Of a DNA stretch of 64,000 nucleotides, positions 45,360 through 52,251 are shown in pieces (the first letter of the stretch is position 1; each line of letters opens with the position of its first letter). Below the pieces are notes generated by a model that saw nothing but the letters and a program-made list of their open reading frames with translations, was not told the origin of the DNA and did no database searches. A program made the position numbers and the translations under genes. This DNA is from Qipengyuania gaetbuli (GTDB taxonomy: Bacteria > Pseudomonadota > Alphaproteobacteria > Sphingomonadales > Sphingomonadaceae). The stretch covers positions 2,170,001-2,234,000 of the forward strand of contig NZ_WTYF01000004.1 in NCBI RefSeq assembly GCF_009827315.1, in the 5' to 3' direction.

Positions 45360-46369
45360 GCGTCGGCCAGGAAGCCCACCGCAATGCAATGGTCGATGAG
45401 GCGCCGGATATAGTCCTCGCCCGTGACGGGGCATTCGAGGCCTGTCACTTCGCGAAAGCGCGTGTCCGAGAAATGCGGGTCGCGCTGGAAATAGCTCGCG
45501 TAAAGCCCTGCAACCCGCTTGAACAAGCGCCTCTCCAGCGCGGGGAGCAAGGCGGGATCGAAGCGGTCGGGCGCGACCAGTTCGGGTTCGTGGAACTGCG
45601 GATGGGCGCCGATAGCCCCGGTGAAACGCTCTACCGGCAGCGGCTGGCCGGATACGAGGTGGTAGGTGCCGCCGGCGGCAACCTCCATGCGTTCCGCCAG
45701 CGCGACAATACCTGCCGCCACGTGGTCGATCGGCACGAAGTCGAGCGTCGCGCCCGGGCGGGCAGGCATATGCCGCACGCGCCCTTCGGCAATCAGCTTG
45801 AAGGCCGCGTATGTCGTATCGAATTGGCGGATAGCCCCGTCTTCGTGCGCACCCACCACGATCGAGGGGCGTGCGATTGCCCATCTGGCAGTGCTTTGCC
45901 GGACGAGCCGCTCGCCCGCCGCCTTGCTGGCTTCGTAGCCATTGGCAAAGCCGCTATCCGGCAGGGGGGCGTCCTCCATGATCGGCCCGTCGCGCGTTCC
46001 GCAGACATAGGCCGTCGAGACGTGCAGGAAGCCCATGCCGCCGGCTTCCGCCAGTTCCAGCGCATGGCGCACGCCATCGACATTGGTGGCGCGGTAGTCC
46101 TCTTCCTCGAGGTCGAAGCGCACGCTGGCCGCGCAGTGGACGACCAGGTCGTGGGCCTCTGCCACCCCTGCGAAGGTATCGTGAGACAGGCCCAGACGCG
46201 CTTGCGATACGTCGCCCTTCACAGTGGGTATTTCGACCGCAGCGCCGTCGTTCGCGCGCACGTCCGGATTGCGGTGGACGAGGCCGGTTACCTCGTGGCC
46301 GTGCGCAAGCAGCCGCGCGCAAACCTCTCCGCCCACCAGTCCGGCAGCCCCCGTCACCAGCACCTTCAC
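45356..46369 (-). CDS. NAD-dependent epimerase/dehydratase family protein
   Basis: 337 residues, an extended-SDR with the Rossmann loop TGAAGLVGGEV (GxxGxxG) after a GTG start, CAASVRFD, Ser/Thr in VSTAYVCG and the active-site YEASKAAGE (YxxxK). Similar to nucleotide-sugar epimerases and to bacterial fatty acyl/hopanoid reductases. An AAAGG lies 10 bases before the GTG. Convergent with the transferase genes and divergent from the flavoprotein gene. Confidence 0.82.
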   Translation of the reverse strand: MKVLVTGAAGLVGGEVCARLLAHGHEVTGLVHRNPDVRANDGAAVEIPTVKGDVSQARLGLSHDTFAGVAEAHDLVVHCAASVRFDLEEEDYRATNVDGVRHALELAEAGGMGFLHVSTAYVCGTRDGPIMEDAPLPDSGFANGYEASKAAGERLVRQSTARWAIARPSIVVGAHEDGAIRQFDTTYAAFKLIAEGRVRHMPARPGATLDFVPIDHVAAGIVALAERMEVAAGGTYHLVSGQPLPVERFTGAIGAHPQFHEPELVAPDRFDPALLPALERRLFKRVAGLYASYFQRDPHFSDTRFREVTGLECPVTGEDYIRRLIDHCIAVGFLADA

Positions 46370-46389
46370 GCGGCGCGCCTTTGCGTCAT

Positions 46390-46463
46390 GTAACCGATGG
46401 GACCTGTCCGTCGAAGGGGCGGGGGAATGCGATAGAGTTCGCATCTTGAGCAATTTCGGTTAC
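46390..46463. promoter_or_regulatory. divergent promoter region with inverted GTAACCGA sites
   Basis: Two copies of GTAACCGA in opposite orientation (46390-46397 and 46456-46463) flank the short gap between the epimerase and flavoprotein starts. Their symmetrical position fits a regulator shared by the divergent genes, but chance cannot be excluded. Confidence 0.3.
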
Positions 46464-46473
46464 GGGACAAGCG

Positions 46474-47889
46474 ATGAAATTCACCCATGACGTGATCGTG
46501 ATCGGCGGCGGGGCCGGAGGACTTGTCGCTGCCGGCGGCTGCGCGCTCTTCGGCCTCGAAGTCGCCCTGATCGAAGGGCGCAAGATGGGCGGGGAGTGCC
46601 TCAACGATGGCTGCGTGCCGTCTAAGGCGCTGATTACGGCAGCCAAGCGTGCGGCAGAGGCACGGGAAGGCACGCGCTACGGGGTAACGCTCGACCAGCC
46701 CAAGGTCGACTGGCTCGGCGTACGCCAGCACATTCGCGATGCCATCGCTGCGATCGAACCGCATGACAGCGCAGAACGGTTCGAGGAAATGGGCTGCGAG
46801 GTCATCCGCGACTGGGCGAAAGTGACCGGTCCGCAGTCGGTCGAGGTCGGCGGACGGACCCTGCGCGCACCGCGCATCGTCATCGCCACCGGCTCGAAGC
46901 CGGCCATCCCCCCGATCGAGGGCGTGGACAGAATCCCCTATCTCACCAATGAGGACATCTTCGACATCGATGCACTGCCCGACCACCTCGTGATCGTCGG
47001 CGGCGGGGTCATCGGCATGGAAATGGCACAGGCCTTCCGCCGTCTCGGCAGCGCCGTCACCGTGGTCGAGCCGGACGAGCTGATGGCCCGTGACGACCGC
47101 GAAAGCGTGGCGCTGGTGCGCGAGGTGATGGAGGGCGAGGGCGTCCGCTTCGTCAAGGGGCTCGCCAGCAAGGTCGAGGGCCGCGAAGGCGCTATCCGCC
47201 TCCATATCGGCGGGGAAGCCATCGACGGATCGCATCTGCTGATCGCCACGGGCCGCAAGGCCCGATGCGAAGGCTTCGGCCTGGAAGATATCGGTGTGAA
47301 GATGGGCCGCGGCGGTATCGTGACCGACGAACGCCGCCGCACCTCCGTGAAGGGCATCTACGCCATCGGGGACTGCCGTGACGGGCCGCGCCTGACCCAT
47401 GTGTCGGGCTACGAAGGCTCCAACGTGGCGCTCGAAATCACGCTCGGCCTGCCGGCCAAGGTCGACTATTCGGCCCTTCCTTGGTGCACCTACACCGAGC
47501 CGGAAGTTGCCCAGATTGGCCTGACCGAACAGGAGGCGCGCGAGAAATACGGCGAGAAGCTGCGGATCGTCACCGAAAGCTTCCACGACAACGAACGCGC
47601 GCTGACCGAAGGCAATGACAAGGGCCAAGCAAAGGTCATGCTCAAGGGCACCAAAGTCGTCGGCGCCAGCCTGGTGGGCAAGAATGTCGGCGAACTGCTG
47701 CTGCCCTACACGCAGACTATCACCGGCAAGAGCAGCACCTTCGCGCTAGGCTCTGCGGTCATCGCCTATCCCACCCGCAGCGAGATCACCAAGGCGACTG
47801 CCTTTGCCGCATGGGAGCCGACCGTGTTCGGGCCCCTGCCGAAGAAATGGGCGGGGTTCCTCGCACGGATGAGGCGGCGGCTTTCGTGA
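46474..47889 (+). CDS. class I FAD-dependent pyridine nucleotide-disulfide oxidoreductase, MerA/Lpd-like
   Basis: 471 residues. FAD loop GGGAGG at 11-16, redox-active disulfide Cys42/Cys47 in GGECLNDGCVPSK, NAD(P) loop GGGVIGMEMAQAF and the dimerisation domain. At the C-terminal active site the His of dihydrolipoamide dehydrogenase is replaced by Tyr432 (AYPTRSE), as in mercuric reductases, but the MerA C-terminal Cys pair and N-terminal metal domain are missing. So it is neither a standard Lpd nor MerA; a dedicated disulfide or metabolite reductase is inferred. It is coupled by a 4-base overlap to a radical SAM gene. Confidence 0.85.
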   Translation: MKFTHDVIVIGGGAGGLVAAGGCALFGLEVALIEGRKMGGECLNDGCVPSKALITAAKRAAEAREGTRYGVTLDQPKVDWLGVRQHIRDAIAAIEPHDSAERFEEMGCEVIRDWAKVTGPQSVEVGGRTLRAPRIVIATGSKPAIPPIEGVDRIPYLTNEDIFDIDALPDHLVIVGGGVIGMEMAQAFRRLGSAVTVVEPDELMARDDRESVALVREVMEGEGVRFVKGLASKVEGREGAIRLHIGGEAIDGSHLLIATGRKARCEGFGLEDIGVKMGRGGIVTDERRRTSVKGIYAIGDCRDGPRLTHVSGYEGSNVALEITLGLPAKVDYSALPWCTYTEPEVAQIGLTEQEAREKYGEKLRIVTESFHDNERALTEGNDKGQAKVMLKGTKVVGASLVGKNVGELLLPYTQTITGKSSTFALGSAVIAYPTRSEITKATAFAAWEPTVFGPLPKKWAGFLARMRRRLS

Positions 47890-48872
47890 ACGTCCGTTCG
47901 GCTTCCCGCAACGCACCGGCCGGCCCTTCGCCCTTCGCGGTCGAGGCGGCGGCATTGCCGCGCGAAAAATTCGTCGATCCAGCGCTCACTGCCAAGGGCG
48001 AACCGCGCGCAAGCGTGCCGCTGGTCCGGCTCGATACGCTGTGGCTCAACACCGGCACGCTGTGCAATCTGGCCTGCGCCACCTGCTATATCGAAAGCAG
48101 CCCGACCAACGATGCGCTGGTCTATCTGCGTAGCCACGATGCGGGCCGCTTCCTCGATGAAGCGGCTGGCATGGGGACCCGCGAGATCGGCTTCACCGGG
48201 GGCGAGCCGTTCATGAACCCCGATATCCTCGCAATGCTGGAGGACAGCCTTGCGCGCGGGTTCGAGGTGCTTGTATTGACCAATGCCATGCGCCCCATGC
48301 GCCGGCACGAGCGCGCGCTGCTCGCCTTGCGCGAAAGGTTCGGCGAGCGGCTGACACTGCGTGTGAGCCTCGACCACCATTCTCGGCCCGTTCACGAGGC
48401 GGAGCGCGGTGCCAACAGCTGGGGTCCCGCGATGGACGGGCTGCGCTGGCTGTCGGACCATGGCTTCGCGATCGCCGTTGCGGGACGGCTCCTGCCGGGC
48501 GAGGGCGAGCAGGAGGCACGCCGCGCCTATGCCGCGCTGTTCGCTGGCGAAGGGATCGGAATCGACGCGCATGACCCTGCGCGGCTGGTGCTGTTTCCCG
48601 AAATGGACGCAGGCAAGGACATCGCGGAAATCACTACCGCGTGCTGGGACATCCTCGGCAAGTCACCTTCCGACATCATGTGCGCGTCGAGCCGGATGGT
48701 CGTGCACCGCAAGGGCGAGCCTAGCCCACGCGTCGCTGCCTGCACGCTCATCCCCTATGACCCAGGGTTCGACCTCGGTGCAACGCTGGCAGAGGCGAGC
48801 GGAGAGGTGGCCCTGAACCACCCGCATTGCGCGCGCTTCTGCGTGCTGGGCGGAGCCAGCTGTTCGGCCTAG
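47886..48872 (+). CDS. radical SAM protein with Cys-rich C-terminal region
   Basis: 328 residues from a GTG overlapping the flavoprotein stop (GTGA). The 4Fe-4S motif is CNLACATC (Cys60, Cys64, Cys67), followed by FTGGEPFMNP for SAM binding. Six more Cys lie in the last 80 residues (253, 266, 286, 315, 319, 326), like an auxiliary iron-sulfur cluster. The lead-in LDTLWLNTGTLCNLACATC resembles ArsS-type enzymes, but the C-terminal region looks different. Substrate unknown; genomic context suggests action with the upstream transferases and flavoprotein. Confidence 0.85.
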   Translation: MNVRSASRNAPAGPSPFAVEAAALPREKFVDPALTAKGEPRASVPLVRLDTLWLNTGTLCNLACATCYIESSPTNDALVYLRSHDAGRFLDEAAGMGTREIGFTGGEPFMNPDILAMLEDSLARGFEVLVLTNAMRPMRRHERALLALRERFGERLTLRVSLDHHSRPVHEAERGANSWGPAMDGLRWLSDHGFAIAVAGRLLPGEGEQEARRAYAALFAGEGIGIDAHDPARLVLFPEMDAGKDIAEITTACWDILGKSPSDIMCASSRMVVHRKGEPSPRVAACTLIPYDPGFDLGATLAEASGEVALNHPHCARFCVLGGASCSA

Positions 48873-49564
48873 GCGCGCTTGCGGCTATCCAGCCACTTCG
48901 CCAGCGCGACGCCGCCCGTGATAAGGAAGGGCACCAGCACGATGCTGAGCGCGACCTTGGCAATGACCTGTCCGATGAGGAGGTTGGTGATCGGGAACTG
49001 GCCATAGAAGGCCAGCGTGATGAAGATCACCGAATCGATTGCCTGGCTCAGCGCAGACGCAACCGCGCCGCGCGCCATCAGTGAAAACGCACCGCCGCCT
49101 TCGGCATTGCCGCGCAGGCGCGAGAAGATCCACACGTTAAGCAGCAGCGAGACGATATAGGCGGCAGGCCCCGCAGCCCAGACGCGCCAGATCGTCGCAT
49201 GAACGCGCTCGAACGCTGCCAGGTCGTCTGCCCGTCCGCCGATCATTTCGGGCGATGCGGGAAGGTTCAGCACAAGCTGCATCAAGAGGCCCGAAATCAG
49301 CAGCGGGACGAAGCCGAACCACACGATCCGGTTGGCGAGCTTTTCTCCGTAGAGCTGGGCGATGGTGCTGGAAATCACCACCAGCAGGAGGAAGGCGAAG
49401 ATGCCCGATTCCACCGCAAGGTCGGTCGGCCACAGCTGCACCTGTTTGAACGCGAGCACACCCGCGAGCACGGTCATGCCCCCGTAAAGCAGGATATAGA
49501 CGAACAGGCCGAGCGGCATGGCGGCTGCGGCAAGGCGGGTTTCGTTGGCCGGGCTTTCGGTCAT
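48869..49564 (-). CDS. queuosine precursor transporter, YhhQ/VUT family
   Basis: 231 residues with about six membrane helices. The family-typical elements are the Asn/Glu-containing EKLANRIVWFGF loop and DSVIFITLAFYG with the conserved Asp-Ser, matching DUF165/Vut_1 proteins that import 7-cyano-7-deazaguanine-type queuosine precursors. An in-frame TTG five codons upstream is an alternative. It ends in a 4-base overlap with the convergent radical SAM gene. Confidence 0.85.
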   Translation of the reverse strand: MTESPANETRLAAAAMPLGLFVYILLYGGMTVLAGVLAFKQVQLWPTDLAVESGIFAFLLLVVISSTIAQLYGEKLANRIVWFGFVPLLISGLLMQLVLNLPASPEMIGGRADDLAAFERVHATIWRVWAAGPAAYIVSLLLNVWIFSRLRGNAEGGGAFSLMARGAVASALSQAIDSVIFITLAFYGQFPITNLLIGQVIAKVALSIVLVPFLITGGVALAKWLDSRKRA

Positions 49565-49698
49565 GACGGGGTAGGGCAATCTTTCAAACTGGTGACAGCG
49601 CGCGCTGGCGGAGGGCGCAGAAATTGACTAAGCGGACCCGCCGCGCAAGGTAGCGGCCGATTTCATCCGCAACTAGTCGCATCGCGAAGGGGTCCGCA

Positions 49699-51027
49699 AT
49701 GCCGCCTTTCATTATCAATATCGTCGGTATCCTCGCGATCCTGTCGATCGCTTTCCTGCTGTCCACCGGCAAGCGCCGCATCAAGCTGCGCGTCGTGGGT
49801 GCGGCTTTCGCATTGCAGGCCCTGATGGCGCTGCTCGTCCTGCGCACGCCGTGGGGTGTCGAGGCGATCCAGGCGATGTCGAACGGCGTCATTGCCCTGC
49901 TCGACTATTCCAAGGCCGGTATCACCGCGATCTTCGGTCCGATGGAAGGCAATCCCTTCACCAATACCTTCGTGATTGCCGCCCTGCCGGTTATCATCTT
50001 CTTCGCCGCGCTCGTCTCGATCCTCTACCACTGGGGTATCATGCAGCGGCTGGTGCGCTGGGTCGGCGGTGCGATCGGCTGGATCACGGGCATCTCCAAG
50101 GTGGAAGCGCTCGGCAGCGCGGCCAATATCTTCGTCGGCCAGTCGGAAAGCCCGCTGGTCGTGCGCCCCTATCTCGCAGCGCTCACGCCCAGCCGCCTGT
50201 TCACCCTGATGAGCGTCGGCATGGCCGGCGTGGCGGGCACGATCCTGGCTGCATATGCCAGCTTCATCGGCGCCGAGGCCGTGCCTTTCCTGCTTGCAGC
50301 CGCCTTCATGTCGGCACCCGGCGGTATCCTGATGGCCAAGATCATCATGCCCGACGACGAGAGCGATCTCGCGCGTGACGCGGCCGAGATGGCCGAGGTC
50401 AAGCTGCCCGATGCCCGCATCAGCGGCGACGGGCCGGCGGCTCTCACCGAAAGCGGCAAGCCGCACGAGGTCGAGGTGGCCGAGACCTTCGAGGAAGGCC
50501 ACAAGCCTGCCAACGTCATCGAGGCGGCCGCCCAGGGCACCCAGACCGGCGTGAAGCTGGCGGTTGCCGTCGGTGCCATGGTGATGGTGTTCGTCGCGCT
50601 GGTCGCGCTCGCCAACGGCATCCTCGGCGGTATCGGCGGCTGGTTCGGCTATCCGGACATCAGCTTCCAGCAGCTGCTCGGCTATGTATTCGCGCCGGTC
50701 ATGTACCTCATCGGCATTCCGTGGGAGCAGGCCGGCGCTGCCGGCGGGCTGTTCGGCACGAAGATCGTGCTCAACGAATTCGTCGCCTTCATCGAACTGG
50801 GCGCGATGGACGCGACCGTCCTTACCGAACGCAGCCGGGCGATCATCACTTTCGCGCTCTGCGGCTTTGCGAATTTCAGCTCGATCGCCATCCAGATGGC
50901 GGTGACGGGCGGCCTTGCGCCAAATCAAAGGCCGGTCATCGCCAAGCTCGGTATCCGCGCGCTGGCTGCCGGTAGCCTCGCCAACCTGATGAGCGCGGCA
51001 CTGGCGGGACTCTTCCTACCGTATTAA
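49699..51027 (+). CDS. concentrative nucleoside transporter, NupC/CNT family
   Basis: 442 residues, about ten membrane helices, with the CNT signature GTKIVLNEFVAF and the G-Q-S-E substrate motif (VGQSESPLVV). A hydrophilic loop of about 55 residues (220-275) separates two hydrophobic parts. Cation-coupled uptake of nucleosides. AAGGGG precedes the ATG. Confidence 0.9.
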   Translation: MPPFIINIVGILAILSIAFLLSTGKRRIKLRVVGAAFALQALMALLVLRTPWGVEAIQAMSNGVIALLDYSKAGITAIFGPMEGNPFTNTFVIAALPVIIFFAALVSILYHWGIMQRLVRWVGGAIGWITGISKVEALGSAANIFVGQSESPLVVRPYLAALTPSRLFTLMSVGMAGVAGTILAAYASFIGAEAVPFLLAAAFMSAPGGILMAKIIMPDDESDLARDAAEMAEVKLPDARISGDGPAALTESGKPHEVEVAETFEEGHKPANVIEAAAQGTQTGVKLAVAVGAMVMVFVALVALANGILGGIGGWFGYPDISFQQLLGYVFAPVMYLIGIPWEQAGAAGGLFGTKIVLNEFVAFIELGAMDATVLTERSRAIITFALCGFANFSSIAIQMAVTGGLAPNQRPVIAKLGIRALAAGSLANLMSAALAGLFLPY

Positions 51028-51041
51028 GGGCCGCTTCCATT

Positions 51042-51983
51042 ATGACCGATTCCAACACCGATATCGCGGTTGTGTCGCTGGCACAGCCGCTCGAAAACAT
51101 CGCCGACGAGCTTGGCCGCAGCTTCCAGGAATACGGCTTTGCCGTGATCCGCGACCATGGCATCCCGCAGGAACTGATCGACCGCGCCGAAGCGCTGTCG
51201 AAGGAATTTTTCGCGCTGCCGGACGAAACGAAGCGCGCCTACCACATTCCGGGCGGGGGCGGTGCACGCGGCTACACGCCGTTCGGCACCGAAAAGGCCA
51301 AGGATGCCAAGGTCCACGACCTCAAGGAATTCTGGCACGTCGGGCGCGAACTTCCCGAAGGGCACGAGCTGGCCGAATATATGGCCGCCAATGTCTGGCC
51401 GGACGAAGTCGACGGGTTCCGCGAGACCTTTTCCGAACTCTACACGGCCTTCGAGGAGGCCGGTGGCCGCGTGCTGGAGGCGATCGCGCTCCATCTCGGC
51501 CTGCCGCGCGAATTCTTCGCCGCCACCGTCAAGGACGGCAATTCGGTCATGCGCCTGCTGCGCTACCCGCCGCTCGAAGGCGCTGAAGCCGAAGGGGCGA
51601 TCCGTGCCGCCGCGCATGGCGACATCAATACGATCACGCTGCTGCTGGGCGCAGAAGAGGCCGGCCTCGAACTGCTGACCAAGCAGGACGAATGGAAGGC
51701 CGTGGACGTGCCCGAAGGCGCGCTGGTCATCAATGTCGGCGACATGCTCGACCGGCTGACCAACGGCAAGCTGCGCTCGACCACGCACCGCGTGGTCAAT
51801 CCGCGCGGCGAGGCGGCATACAGGGCGCGCTATTCGATGCCCTTCTTCCTGCACTTCCGCCCGGACTACACGATCGAGACGCTGGAAAGCTGCATCGATC
51901 CGGCCCGTCCGGACGACCATCCGGCGCCGATTTCCAGCCACGATTTCCTGATGCAGCGCCTCCGCGAGATCAATCTCGCCTGA
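51042..51983 (+). CDS. isopenicillin-N-synthase-like Fe(II)/2-oxoglutarate dioxygenase
   Basis: 313 residues, N-terminal DIOX_N and C-terminal 2OG-FeII domains. The iron triad is His192, Asp194 and His249; the 2-oxoglutarate RxS motif is Arg263-Tyr-Ser265. 14 bases downstream of the nucleoside transporter. Members include ethylene-forming and flavonoid-type hydroxylases; the substrate is unknown. Confidence 0.9.
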   Translation: MTDSNTDIAVVSLAQPLENIADELGRSFQEYGFAVIRDHGIPQELIDRAEALSKEFFALPDETKRAYHIPGGGGARGYTPFGTEKAKDAKVHDLKEFWHVGRELPEGHELAEYMAANVWPDEVDGFRETFSELYTAFEEAGGRVLEAIALHLGLPREFFAATVKDGNSVMRLLRYPPLEGAEAEGAIRAAAHGDINTITLLLGAEEAGLELLTKQDEWKAVDVPEGALVINVGDMLDRLTNGKLRSTTHRVVNPRGEAAYRARYSMPFFLHFRPDYTIETLESCIDPARPDDHPAPISSHDFLMQRLREINLA

Positions 51984-52056
51984 TCCGGGCAATGCCGAAC
52001 CGCCGCGGGCCCAAATCCGCGGCGGAATCCGACTGCCAAGAAAATTTCCGAATGGT

Positions 52057-52090
52057 GCAATTTTGCAACTTATATAAGATGTTGAATTGC
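52057..52090. promoter_or_regulatory. A/T-rich region with imperfect inverted repeat before the TonB-dependent receptor gene
   Basis: In a 268-base gap, GCAATT (52057) and AATTGC (52085) flank TTGCAAC/GTTG elements, giving an imperfect palindrome around TATATAAGAT. It sits about 160 bases upstream of the receptor start and may hold its promoter or an operator. I do not recognise a riboswitch or Fur box here. Confidence 0.35.
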
Positions 52091-52251
52091 TTGAATTTAC
52101 CCCTTTGTGTGGCGCATTTGATTCACAGGCCCCGGTGGCTGTCTTGACTCTGTCACAAAAGCATCGCTTTGCCGAAACATGCACGGCCTAGCGGGGCTGC
52201 GCTTCCGTAAAGCATCAAGTATTCACCCGAAGAGACGAAGGGGTCTTCTCG

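Noticed and set aside
46474..47889. Functional mercuric reductase (merA)
   Set aside because: No C-terminal Cys pair, no N-terminal heavy-metal domain and no mer genes nearby.
47886..48872. Selenocysteine-containing radical SAM (ArsS-type) readthrough
   Set aside because: No in-frame TGA within a conserved cysteine motif and the stop is followed directly by the convergent transporter gene.
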